DNA of 22,484 nucleotides from JAVVRP01 sp036654655 (lineage in GTDB: Bacteria > Bacillota > Clostridia > Christensenellales > UBA1242). Each line of letters opens with the position of its first letter. Within the stretch, counting starts at the first letter, position 1. A model generated the notes under the pieces. It was not told where the DNA came from and did not search any database. It was given only the letters and a program-made list of their open reading frames with translations. The translations under genes and the position numbers were made by a program. Where the stretch lies: contig JAVVRP010000008.1 of the NCBI GenBank assembly GCA_036654655.1, positions 1 through 22,484 of the forward strand, written 5' to 3'. Shown here in pieces: positions 15,589 to 22,140 of this stretch.

Positions 15589-15597
15589 ATTATACCA
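15589..15597 (-). promoter_or_regulatory. Extended -10 promoter relic of dinD
   Basis: The minus strand reads TGGTATAAT (15597-15589), a perfect extended -10, about 26 bases before the first recognisable DinD codon. No good -35 was found. Confidence 0.4.
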
Positions 15598-15637
15598 TAC
15601 AAAACTGAAAAACATATTCGTTTTTGTAATATTTAAT

Positions 15638-15952
15638 CTATTTTAACTTTTTCATTAACTCTATAATTGTTGCTTTGCTTTCAGAAGAAAGATTTGAAAA
15701 TAATTCAAGTAAATTTTTATCTTCCTTATTATATTCTTTGCCAAGATAAAAGAAATCTTGTGGTGTGATATCAACGATTTCACAAAATTCTAAAAGTGTT
15801 TTAACTTTTAATTCAATACTTTTGTTTTCTATTGTTTTAACAAATTGTGGATTATAACCCAATCTTTGGCTTGCTTCTCTTGCTGACAAATTTGCTTTAT
15901 TTCTAAAATAACCAAATCTATTTATTACATCATCATACTTTAAATTATTCAT
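15638..15952 (-). CDS. XRE-family helix-turn-helix regulator
   Basis: A 104-residue protein with an N-terminal Cro/C1-type HTH (about 10-67): FGYFRNKANLSAREASQRLG, then YNPQFVKTIENKSIELKVKT, then LLEFCEIVDITPQDFF. A short C-terminal helical region (KEDKNLLELFSNLSSESKAT) is probably for dimerisation. The start is behind ATGGAGATG. It is transcribed away from the SLOG gene across a 210-base divergent gap that contains a small palindrome. It is a likely regulator of the divergent gene or of the lost neighbour dinD. Confidence 0.85.
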   Translation of the reverse strand: MNNLKYDDVINRFGYFRNKANLSAREASQRLGYNPQFVKTIENKSIELKVKTLLEFCEIVDITPQDFFYLGKEYNKEDKNLLELFSNLSSESKATIIELMKKLK

Positions 15953-15986
15953 AAAATCATCTCCATTGTTTGCTTATGTATATTTT

Positions 15987-16000
15987 ACAATGAAAATTGT
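15987..16000. promoter_or_regulatory. Small palindrome in the XRE/SLOG divergent gap
   Basis: ACAAT-GAAA-ATTGT (15987-16000), 35 bases upstream of the XRE start. It is a possible operator for autoregulation and has no support beyond symmetry and position. Confidence 0.3.
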
Positions 16001-16072
16001 TCTACCTCGATAGAGCCATTACACCAAAAAAATAAAAATATTCACATTTTGATACAACTATTAACTCAAATG

Positions 16073-16081
16073 TGTTATAAT
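16073..16081 (+). promoter_or_regulatory. Extended -10 promoter of the SLOG gene
   Basis: TGTTATAAT is a perfect extended -10 (TG-N-TATAAT). The nearest TTGATA lies 21 bases upstream, too far for a standard -35. A leader of about 75 bases precedes the start codon. Confidence 0.5.
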
Positions 16082-16162
16082 GAGTTTAAGATTAGTATAT
16101 TTTGATTTAATGATTGGCTCATTTTGAACTTTTTATACCACTCATTAACACATGAGGTTACA

Positions 16163-16726
16163 ATGGAAAGCAAAGTTTGTTCGTTCTTTGGGCATAGAAC
16201 AATACAAGACAAAGAAAAAATTATTGACTTTTTGAAAGAAAAAATTAAAAATCTAATTGTCAATTTTGGTGTTAACACTTTTTTGTTTGGCAGTAGAAGT
16301 GAGTTTGACACTCTTTGCCATTCCATTGTAACAGACTTAAAAGAAAAATATCCACATATAAAACGAATCTCATATACTTGTCGAAGTGAATGTGCAACGC
16401 TTGAAAAAGAAAAAAAATATTTGGAAGAAATATATAGTACATTTCATAAACAAAAAGTCACATTGCTTGGATTTGAAAAAGAACACGAACATAAAACAAA
16501 ATGGAACTCTGGCAGAGCAAGTTATGTTAAACGAAATCAAGCAATGATAGACGATAGCGACTACTGTATATTTTACTATGATGAAAACTATAAACCTGAA
16601 ATGAGAAAATACTCCAAACAAAGTTTTTGTAATTATCAACCAAAATCTGGAACAGCACTCGCTTATAAGTATGCAAAACAAAAGAAAAAGAATATCGTTA
16701 ATATCTTCAATACTAAATGTTTTTAA
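16163..16726 (+). CDS. SLOG-family (YpsA/DUF1273-like) nucleotide-sensing fold protein
   Basis: A 187-residue protein. It begins MESKVCSFFGHRTIQDKEKI, with the FGHR signature and a predicted Rossmann-like alternation. FLFGSRSEFDTLCHSIVTDL, RISYTCRSECA, MIDDSDYCIFYYDE and KSGTALAYKYAKQKKKNIVN correspond to the SLOG pattern (G.R.efd, Sd..i.vy, S.Gt..a..yA...k..i.ni). SLOG proteins bind nucleotides or nucleotide-derived ligands, and several work in antiphage signalling. Here there is no obvious effector partner, only a divergent XRE gene and a dinD relic. The ATG at 16163, behind GAGG, is preferred to one 39 bases upstream. Confidence 0.75.
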   Translation: MESKVCSFFGHRTIQDKEKIIDFLKEKIKNLIVNFGVNTFLFGSRSEFDTLCHSIVTDLKEKYPHIKRISYTCRSECATLEKEKKYLEEIYSTFHKQKVTLLGFEKEHEHKTKWNSGRASYVKRNQAMIDDSDYCIFYYDENYKPEMRKYSKQSFCNYQPKSGTALAYKYAKQKKKNIVNIFNTKCF

Positions 16727-16884
16727 AAAATATTAATTGATTGAGTCGATAACTCTTATAAAAACAATCATATTAAAATTAAATTTTAAAGTAGGTTATA
16801 TTCTTAAAATAAAAGTATTAATAAATTTGTTCTGTTTTTAGACATGGAAAAAATTTAACAAAAGTACTAACATGGTTTAAGTAT

Positions 16885-16930
16885 AAAAAAACTCAGTTGT
16901 CCCTTAATATTTCTACGGGTTCAACTGAGT
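16885..16930 (-). terminator. Intrinsic terminator of the tRNA operon
   Basis: On the minus strand, ACTCAGTTG (16930-16922) pairs with CAACTGAGT (16899-16891), with an inner CCC/GGG extension, and is followed by seven T. It lies directly after tRNA-Leu. Confidence 0.9.
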
Positions 16931-16936
16931 ACGATT

Positions 16937-17018
16937 TGGTGCGAGCGAAGGGACTTGAACCCTTACACTTTCGTACACGCCCCTTAAACGTGCGCGTCTA
17001 CCATTCCGCCACGCTCGC
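16937..17018 (-). tRNA. tRNA-Leu, anticodon AAG
   Basis: This is a class II tRNA with the 3' CCA encoded (16937-16939). The acceptor is GCGAGCG/CGCTCGC, the D-stem GCG/CGC, and the T-arm AAGGG-TTCAAGT-CCCTT. The 11-base variable arm has a short stem, as expected for Leu/Ser. The anticodon stem CACGT/GCGTG pairs fully only with the loop TTAAGGG, which puts AAG at 16985-16983. Reading UAA instead would leave the stem unpaired. A34 would need deamination to inosine to read CUC and CUU efficiently. Confidence 0.92.
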
Positions 17019-17033
17019 ACGAAAAAGGAATAA

Positions 17034-17110
17034 TGGTTGCGGGGGAAGGATTTGAACCTACGACCTTTGGGTTATGAGCCCAACGAGCTGCCTGGCTGCT
17101 CTACCCCGCG
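17034..17110 (-). tRNA. Initiator tRNA-fMet (CAT)
   Basis: A 77-base tRNA with encoded CCA. Initiator features are present: the first base C is unpaired with A72, and three consecutive G:C pairs flank the anticodon loop (GGG-CTCATAA-CCC). The T-arm is GTAGG-TTCAAAT-CCTTC, with one T:T mismatch. It is first in a two-tRNA operon, 15 bases before tRNA-Leu. Confidence 0.95.
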
Positions 17111-17128
17111 TTACTAACATGCACAGAT

Positions 17129-17157
17129 ATTATATGTTCTTATTGCAAATTTGTCAA
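17129..17157 (-). promoter_or_regulatory. Consensus promoter of the tRNA operon
   Basis: On the minus strand: TTGACA (17152-17157), 17 bases, TATAAT (17129-17134). This is a perfect sigma-A promoter, ending 18 bases before tRNA-fMet. Confidence 0.9.
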
Positions 17158-17179
17158 CTCTTTTCAAAAAATATTTATT

Positions 17180-18355
17180 TTAAATTTCTCTAACTTCGGT
17201 TATCCCATCTGTAAATTTGCATTGTGACAAACAAGTGTAATCAGGAAATGTGCACCTAGCACCTTTTAAATATTTTTGCAATTCTTTTGCAAGAGGATTT
17301 TTTGCAAGTAGCAAAGAAAGTGCATATTTTTTTAATGTTTCATTAGTTTGTTGATTTATTTCAAGTTGTGCAAAAGTGCATTTGCGTTCTTTTGCTTTAA
17401 GAATAAAATTATCCAACGTGCCAAATTCGTTAATGCAAAGCATTAAACCTTGTGGAAACAAAGTTGTGTTTTTGTTGCAATCGTTTTCCCATTCCTTTTT
17501 TAATAATTCACTATTTTTTAAAATTGGAGGGATGTAAAATTCATTTTTATTTAGCAAGTTTATGTTGTATCCAATGGTTCGGTGGCGTTGTGCTTCTGCT
17601 AATTGTGCAAATGATCCTTTATAATTTGTTGAATAAACATAATTAAAATAATCTGGAAGCGGGCTCTCACGATTGTCAAATAACGATAAACTTCTGTTTT
17701 TTTCATTTTTTATTAAATAAGGATCAATATAATTTGATATTTTTTCAATGGAAGCGCAAAATTCTTGCATGTATGGAGAAAGATGTTTGTAAAATTTGTT
17801 TTGATTTTTTTTGTTTATCTCATTTTTCATCATTGCATAAACACAATTTAATTGTCTGTAAGAAGTTGTGTAAATCATGGATGTTGGTGTGAAAACAGAA
17901 ATAAAATATCTTGCATTTTCTTGCGCAAGTTTTTCAATTTTACTATCGTTAAAAAAATCCGGAAATTTTTGTTGATATTTTGTTTTTATCAAATCCTTAA
18001 AAATATTCATCCATTTGTTATATAAAACCTCCTCGTTTTCTTTTAACAACATTTTTGTATATCGTGCAGATTTTTCACTTGTTGTGTACATTTTTTCATT
18101 GTTTAAAACCATTGCAAGTGCTTTTGGAATATTTTCTAAACACAAAGTTACGTTATTGTGGTCATACACACTGTGGTGCCCACTGTTTTTTGTTTTAATA
18201 ATTCGTTTTTCTGTTTTTTCAAAATTTTCATTTATCAAATTTTCAAAAGATTTTGTCATATAGCAAATGCCTGCAATTTTACCGCTAAAATTATCAAAAT
18301 CTTTTTTGTCAGCAATGTACCCATTTTTTGTTGTGCCAATTAATGATATATTCAT
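17180..18355 (-). CDS. thyX: Two-domain FAD-dependent thymidylate synthase
   Basis: A 391-residue protein, much longer than the usual ThyX of about 220-250. It makes dTMP from dUMP using FAD and methylene-THF. It appears to be a tandem duplication. The first half has GHHSVYDHNNVTLCLENIPK (59-78) and SEKSARY (93-99), but the RHR position is occupied by NNE (85-87). The second half has EAQRHRTIGYN, with RHR at 257-259, but lacks the S..RY. Both halves carry later Thy1-like segments (TSYRQLN; RKCTFAQLEI). It starts at 18355 behind TTGGAGAG, one base after the tmk stop; a TTG at 18367 is less likely. It is operonic with tmk, the next enzyme in the pathway. Family assignment is good; the duplicated architecture is my reading. 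Confidence 0.83.
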   Translation of the reverse strand: MNISLIGTTKNGYIADKKDFDNFSGKIAGICYMTKSFENLINENFEKTEKRIIKTKNSGHHSVYDHNNVTLCLENIPKALAMVLNNEKMYTTSEKSARYTKMLLKENEEVLYNKWMNIFKDLIKTKYQQKFPDFFNDSKIEKLAQENARYFISVFTPTSMIYTTSYRQLNCVYAMMKNEINKKNQNKFYKHLSPYMQEFCASIEKISNYIDPYLIKNEKNRSLSLFDNRESPLPDYFNYVYSTNYKGSFAQLAEAQRHRTIGYNINLLNKNEFYIPPILKNSELLKKEWENDCNKNTTLFPQGLMLCINEFGTLDNFILKAKERKCTFAQLEINQQTNETLKKYALSLLLAKNPLAKELQKYLKGARCTFPDYTCLSQCKFTDGITEVREI

Positions 18356-18356
18356 T

Positions 18357-19034
18357 TCACTCTCCAATAATATTACACATAGTTTTTAAAATTTCATTAT
18401 GAATTTTGTCAATACTTTTAAGTGTTCCATTTTTATTTAGGCAGTTAATTATATCCCACCCAAATTTTTGTGCAACATATTTGCCCGCTTCATATGCGTC
18501 AATCAAGTGTGATTTGTTTTGTTCGTGGATGTCATTTTTTGTTCCTGCTTTTAACAAACAACGATCATTGGCAAGTTTTTTACTCATTTTAGGAGGTAAA
18601 TCTAAAAAAATAACTTTGTCAGGTCGTGGAAGTTTAAGTTCATTAAACTCCAAATTTTCCAGCCAACTTAAAAACATATCCCGTTTTGTTAAATCTTTTA
18701 TTTTGCAACCTTGATGAAGCATATTGCTGGTTGTGTATCGGTCCAAAACAATAATGCCTCCATTTTCATAATGAATTCCAAGTTTTTTAAAAGTACAAAA
18801 TCTGTCAACCGCAAAAAGTAATGATGCCTGTTGTGCTGTTAAGTCATTTGGATCTTTTCCAAGTTCTCCACCCAAATACATTTTAGCAGGACCAGAGGAG
18901 ATGCTATCGTAGTTTGGAAAACTTTGTGTAACAACATTTTTGCCCAGAGATTTAAGTTTTTGATAAAGTTTTGCCGATTGTGTTTGCTTTCCGCATCCGT
19001 CAGTGCCCTCAATTACAATGATAAAACCATTCAT
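18357..19034 (-). CDS. tmk: Thymidylate kinase
   Basis: A 225-residue dTMP kinase (dTMP + ATP to dTDP). The Walker A is FIIVIEGTDGCGKQTQS (K16; the GKQTQ form rather than GK[ST]T). FPNYD follows, then AVDRFCTF (the DR motif region) and VLDRYTTSNMLHQ, the standard catalytic arginine segment. The lid region is around CLLKAGTKNDIHEQNKSHL. The ATG at 19034 follows AAGGGGG; an upstream in-frame codon at 19139 overlaps the promoter. It is first in an operon with thyX. The divergent promoter faces the 19188 gene across a perfect palindrome. Confidence 0.92.
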   Translation of the reverse strand: MNGFIIVIEGTDGCGKQTQSAKLYQKLKSLGKNVVTQSFPNYDSISSGPAKMYLGGELGKDPNDLTAQQASLLFAVDRFCTFKKLGIHYENGGIIVLDRYTTSNMLHQGCKIKDLTKRDMFLSWLENLEFNELKLPRPDKVIFLDLPPKMSKKLANDRCLLKAGTKNDIHEQNKSHLIDAYEAGKYVAQKFGWDIINCLNKNGTLKSIDKIHNEILKTMCNIIGE

Positions 19035-19058
19035 AAAAGCCCCCTTAAATCTTAAAAT

Positions 19059-19087
19059 ATTATAACAGCGTTTTGAAAATTGGTCAA
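19059..19087 (-). promoter_or_regulatory. Promoter of the tmk-thyX operon
   Basis: On the minus strand: TTGACC (19082-19087), 17 bases, TATAAT (19059-19064). Confidence 0.8.
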
Positions 19088-19092
19088 CTATG

Positions 19093-19110
19093 ATGTAATT
19101 TTTATTACAT
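19093..19110. promoter_or_regulatory. Palindrome between divergent promoters
   Basis: ATGTAAT-TTTT-ATTACAT is a 7-bp perfect inverted repeat. It sits six bases upstream of the tmk -35 and 22 bases upstream of the opposite -35. It is a candidate binding site for a regulator of both transcripts. Confidence 0.45.
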
Positions 19111-19132
19111 AATTGACAAAAGTAAACAAAAT

Positions 19133-19161
19133 TTGACAAAATAATTAATAAATGATATTAT
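19133..19161 (+). promoter_or_regulatory. Promoter of the 19188-19991 gene
   Basis: TTGACA (19133-19138), 17 bases, TATTAT (19156-19161). A second TTGACA lies 20 bases upstream at 19113-19118. Confidence 0.8.
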
Positions 19162-19187
19162 ATTTAACAGTAGGAGAGTCAAACAAA

Positions 19188-19991
19188 ATGCGAATAAATG
19201 AAATTGAATTATCTGATGAAAAAGAATTGGAAAAACTTTATTTTCAAAACAAGTTTTCAAAATATGAGCAAATAGAAAAATATTCATCAATAGTAAAATG
19301 GATATTTTATGCAATTGGTGCTATTGGATTGGGATCCATGTTTTATAGTTTTTTTGCAGGATTATCATTATCGTTTGTTGCAACAATACCATCAATAGCA
19401 ACAGCAATAATTGGCGGTGTGAGTGGGCTAATACTTCACCACGTGCAAAAATCAACAGAAAAGTTTTTGGATGATACATATAATTTGTTTGATGCATTTT
19501 ATGAACTTGATGAGGTTAGGGATTTAAACAAAAAAATACAAGAAAGAACAAATATGGTTCAAAAAATTGTTGATGATAAAAGAGAAGAAACTGAAAGCGT
19601 TTTTCCGGGATTTGGAAAAAAAATTAAAATAGACCCAGTTCTTGTTTTGCAAGAGGACAATAGTATTGAAGGTTTTAACAGTAAAAAGGAAATTTTTGAT
19701 TTTAAAAATGCACCAAATATATATTTGCCAAAAAAATACTTAAAAGTGTATGAAAAAGAAAAAAAGTTGCAAGAACTTGAAGATAAATTTAATTTAGAAA
19801 AAGATTTGGAAATTATGAGAGAAGCCGATTTGGATGTAGAAATGAAAAATAATATTATTGAGCAATCAAAAACTATTGAATCCGCCAAAGATGTTGTTAA
19901 AACAGCATTAAAAAAGGGAAAGGGTTGCAATGACCAATTAAAAAACAAAGACGAAGAAGAACAAAACAACAATTTAAACATGTTTAAATAA
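19188..19991 (+). CDS. Hypothetical membrane protein with coiled-coil tail
   Basis: A 267-residue protein that I do not recognise. It has an acidic N-terminal helix (1-35), then a membrane hairpin of two hydrophobic segments (about 35-59 and 60-86), then a long cytoplasmic region. That region has charged helices (EVRDLNKKIQERTNMVQKIV; KEKKLQELEDKFNLEKDLEI) with heptad-like spacing and a Lys/Asn/Glu-rich end. The start at 19188 follows TAGGAGAG; an upstream in-frame codon at 19152 overlaps the -10. It is divergent from tmk-thyX. No terminator is visible downstream. There is nothing to suggest enzymatic function. Confidence 0.7.
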   Translation: MRINEIELSDEKELEKLYFQNKFSKYEQIEKYSSIVKWIFYAIGAIGLGSMFYSFFAGLSLSFVATIPSIATAIIGGVSGLILHHVQKSTEKFLDDTYNLFDAFYELDEVRDLNKKIQERTNMVQKIVDDKREETESVFPGFGKKIKIDPVLVLQEDNSIEGFNSKKEIFDFKNAPNIYLPKKYLKVYEKEKKLQELEDKFNLEKDLEIMREADLDVEMKNNIIEQSKTIESAKDVVKTALKKGKGCNDQLKNKDEEEQNNNLNMFK

Positions 19992-20177
19992 AATAATTGA
20001 CAGAACAACAAATTTGTTGTAGACTAAACTTGTTTAAAAAACAAGTGTTGTTAGTTTGCTGGAAAGGGCGCTAGCCATGGGAACACACTCAATTAAAAAA
20101 AATATCAAAGGCTTATAATTAAAAACAAATCACATGTCTGCCCAACAAAAAGCAAATAAATTTGCAAACAAAAATAT
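19992..20177 (+). other. Gene-free stretch with promoter, palindrome and hairpin
   Basis: TTGACA (19997-20002), 17 bases, TAGACT (20020-20025) form a plausible promoter whose spacer is largely a perfect 16-bp palindrome, ACAACAAATTTGTTGT (20005-20020). A hairpin follows (CTTGTTT-N3-AAACAAG, 20029-20045), then a G-rich patch GGGCGCTAGCC. No reading frame or intrinsic terminator follows before tRNA-Arg. It may be a tRNA leader or an unrecognised RNA. Confidence 0.4.
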
Positions 20178-20254
20178 GCACTCGTATCTCAGATGGATAG
20201 AGTCCTCGGCTACGAACCGAGTTGTCGGGGGTTCGAATCCCTCCGGGTGCACCA
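20178..20254 (+). tRNA. tRNA-Arg, anticodon ACG
   Basis: A 77-base tRNA with encoded CCA. The acceptor is GCACTCG/CGGGTGC, the anticodon stem-loop CTCGG-CTACGAA-CCGAG (ACG), and the T-arm GGGGG-TTCGAAT-CCCTC. This is the standard bacterial A34 arginine tRNA, edited to inosine by TadA. It is the likely integration target of the mobile element on its right. Confidence 0.95.
20229..20254 (+). other. Probable attachment site at the tRNA-Arg 3' end
   Basis: A tyrosine integrase gene begins 80 bases past the tRNA and reads toward it, the standard arrangement for elements inserted in tRNA 3' ends. The core of the att site would lie in the T-arm/acceptor half. The second copy, which would prove it, is outside the window, so the limits given are approximate. 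Confidence 0.5.
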
Positions 20255-20334
20255 CCTATACTATATATTGTTGTTTTTGAAAAAGAAACTGTCAATATGT
20301 AGTATTTTTTTATTGTGTCTTTAAAATAACTTAT

Positions 20335-21384
20335 TTATTTAGTGTCAAAACTAGTGTCAAAAATGTTGTTCAATTCGTTTGCTTGTTCTTGCTCGTGTTT
20401 GTCTTGTATATGCACGTAATATTGCTTTGTTGTGTTAGCGTTACTATGTCCCATCCATTTTGCCACAATAGTATCTTGTATTCCGTTTTCGTAGCATATT
20501 GTAGCAAAGGTATGTCTTAAACTTTTCATTTGAAAATCAAAGTTACATAATTTTTTTAATTTTTCATGTTCTCTTTTCATAGTTGTTTGTGATATATTAA
20601 ATACTAATTCGTTTTCTTGTTTGATATTTTTAAATATTTCACATAATTTGTTAAATTTTGGGATATATCTTTGTGCATTTTTTGATTTTGTTTCATTTAT
20701 TAAAATGCAATTTTCTTTTATATCTTCCCATTTTAAATTTAATGCCCCTTGTGGCCTTGTTCCTGCAAACATCATGAATTCAAATATTTTGCCATGTGTT
20801 AATTTTTTTGTGTTTATTAAAAGTATTTTCCTTTGTTCTTCGGATAATGCTGTCCCTTTCTCTCTTGTGTGTGTTACTTTATTGATTAAGTCAGATATAT
20901 TTTCTTTTATTAATCTATTTTTATATGCTTCTCTTAAACAATCTTTGTAACAATCGTATGTGTACTTTTTCATTCTTGAACTTTGAATTTTGTTTATTGC
21001 TGTATTAATGTCAACTAGTGTTAATTCGCCAAGTTTAATATCTATAATGTTTGGTTTAATGTGTTTATTAATGCAGTTGTTTATTTGGTAAATGCTGTTC
21101 TGTTTTAATTTGTCTTTTTTATAAACATTTACCCATTTTTCCATCCATGAATAAAGTGTATACGTTTCTTTTGTATTTATGTTTTTTGTTTTTAAATTCG
21201 TAATAAAATATTTTTTTACATTGTTATAGCATAGTTGTTGTGTTTTTCCATAAATACATATTTGTTTTTTATTTTTTGTAACTCTTGCAAACCATCTATT
21301 GTCATTCCGTTTGCAAATTTTAGTACCTTGAAATGTCAATGTTTCATTCTCCTTTTCATTACATTGACACCGTTTTTTAGTCAT
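20335..21384 (-). CDS. Tyrosine-type site-specific integrase
   Basis: A 349-residue phage/ICE integrase. An N-terminal arm-binding-like region (ICKRNDNRWFARVTKNKKQI, about 23-42) is followed by a SAM-like core-binding domain (about 73-165). The catalytic domain has R210 (AGTRPQGALNLKW), K233 in the beta-hairpin, the second box KSLRHTFAT (K287/R290, a Lys in the H/K-x-x-R box), H313 (GHSNANTT) and the nucleophile Y323 (QYYVHI). The set is complete, so the domain looks functional. However, the ATG used has no Shine-Dalgarno, and the frame continues open upstream into a leader (see 21385-21514). It recombines at the adjacent tRNA-Arg by position. Confidence 0.9.
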   Translation of the reverse strand: MTKKRCQCNEKENETLTFQGTKICKRNDNRWFARVTKNKKQICIYGKTQQLCYNNVKKYFITNLKTKNINTKETYTLYSWMEKWVNVYKKDKLKQNSIYQINNCINKHIKPNIIDIKLGELTLVDINTAINKIQSSRMKKYTYDCYKDCLREAYKNRLIKENISDLINKVTHTREKGTALSEEQRKILLINTKKLTHGKIFEFMMFAGTRPQGALNLKWEDIKENCILINETKSKNAQRYIPKFNKLCEIFKNIKQENELVFNISQTTMKREHEKLKKLCNFDFQMKSLRHTFATICYENGIQDTIVAKWMGHSNANTTKQYYVHIQDKHEQEQANELNNIFDTSFDTK

Positions 21385-21514
21385 ATTTATTATATTGTTT
21401 TTTAACTCTTCTCTTTTATAAATTTCTTTTTTTTCAATGCTTTCAAAAAAACTGTATAAACTTGTTGTTTCACCTATTATTGAAAGTAATTTTTTTTATT
21501 TCAATTAATTCCAT
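21385..21514 (-). pseudogene. Leader ORF joined to the integrase frame across an A8 run
   Basis: An ATG at 21514 has a good ribosome binding site (AAAAGGA), starting right after the repressor stop. It reads MELIEIKKITFNNR and stops at TGA. The other frame, entered after the eight-A run (21490-21497), stays open as LLSIIGETTSLYSFFESIEK and onward directly into the integrase MTKKR, with no intervening stop. Removing one A fuses everything into a single integrase with 44 extra N-terminal residues. This is either a homopolymer indel (mutation or sequencing error) or a slippage site. Confidence 0.6.
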
Positions 21515-21525
21515 GTTTTTTCCTT

Positions 21526-21876
21526 TTAATCTTCTTCATTATATTTTTTTATCAATTTTAAAATGTCTGTGTTGGTTGTCTTGTAAGTTTCTTTCATTGT
21601 TTTGATATATGTTTGAACTTGAAAACATTCCAATTTAGATAACACTTTTATTTCGCTTATTAATTCTAGTTGATATTGTTCTAAGTATTTTAGTTCATTG
21701 TCGCATAAATAATCTAAACTAACGTTAAAATATTTTGCAAGATTTTTTAATACTTCAATTGGTGGCTTTCTAATTTCATTTTCATAACTTTTGTAAGTTT
21801 CATAATTAATTTCTAATACTTCAGATGCTTTTTTTTGGGTAAGTCCTTTTTGTTTTCTTAAATATTTCAATTTCAT
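21526..21876 (-). CDS. XRE-family repressor of the mobile element
   Basis: A 116-residue protein. Residues 1-63 are a Cro/C1-type HTH: MKLKYLRKQKGLTQKKASEV, then LEINYETYKSYENEIRKPPI, then EVLKNLAKYFNVSLDYLCDN. A helical C-terminal region follows. The ATG at 21876 has AAAGGAGG; an upstream in-frame codon at 21924 is not needed. It is divergent from the small early genes, with twin palindromic operators between, as in temperate phages and ICEs. It is followed at once by the leader/integrase frame, so repressor and integrase share a transcript. Confidence 0.88.
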   Translation of the reverse strand: MKLKYLRKQKGLTQKKASEVLEINYETYKSYENEIRKPPIEVLKNLAKYFNVSLDYLCDNELKYLEQYQLELISEIKVLSKLECFQVQTYIKTMKETYKTTNTDILKLIKKYNEED

Positions 21877-21896
21877 ATTTCCTCCTTTAACATAAA

Positions 21897-21913
21897 ATAC
21901 ATAAAAAATGTAT
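21897..21913. promoter_or_regulatory. Inverted repeat in the repressor leader
   Basis: ATACAT-AAAAA-ATGTAT, 20 bases upstream of the repressor start. It differs from the two TACTTAAAGTA operators. It may be a third regulatory site or an mRNA hairpin. Confidence 0.35.
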
Positions 21914-21942
21914 ATTTTGTCCATTTTGTTGTAAAAAAACTG

Positions 21943-21972
21943 TTGACTTATGTACTTAAAGTATGCTATAAA
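21943..21972 (+). promoter_or_regulatory. Rightward early promoter of the element
   Basis: TTGACT (21943-21948), 18 bases, TATAAA (21967-21972), with TG at the extended -10. It drives the 22018 and 22141 ORFs. Operator 1 lies inside it. Confidence 0.7.
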
Positions 21973-21995
21973 TAAATTATAGGTACTTAAAGTAC
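21952..21995. promoter_or_regulatory. Twin palindromic operators
   Basis: Operator 1 is GTACTTAAAGTAT (21952-21964), between the -35 and -10. Operator 2 is GTACTTAAAGTAC (21983-21995), just past the expected transcription start. Their centres are 31 bp apart, about three helical turns, which would let two repressor dimers bind the same face. Confidence 0.75.
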
Positions 21996-22017
21996 ATATT
22001 AAAAAGGAGAAGAAAAC

Positions 22018-22137
22018 ATGGCATTTGATTTTAAAAGTTATAGTGAGTTTTGCAATAAATATTGTTTGCGTCCCGGAACGTACACAGCATTAAAACAATT
22101 TCACAAATACATTTACGATTTGAATTTTAGGGGGTAA
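22018..22137 (+). CDS. Small early ORF of the element (39 aa)
   Basis: A 39-residue protein reading MAFDFKSYSEFCNKYCLRPG, then TYTALKQFHKYIYDLNFRG. It has an excellent ribosome binding site (AAAAAGGAG, seven bases before ATG) and a dedicated operator-controlled promoter. Position and expression signals make it real; no family is recognised. It is probably an early regulatory or accessory protein. Three bases separate it from the next ORF. Confidence 0.6.
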   Translation: MAFDFKSYSEFCNKYCLRPGTYTALKQFHKYIYDLNFRG

Positions 22138-22140
22138 CGT

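Noticed and set aside
16937..17018. Reading the tRNA-Leu anticodon as UAA
   Set aside because: That placement breaks pairing in the anticodon stem, while AAG gives five pairs (four Watson-Crick and one G-T).
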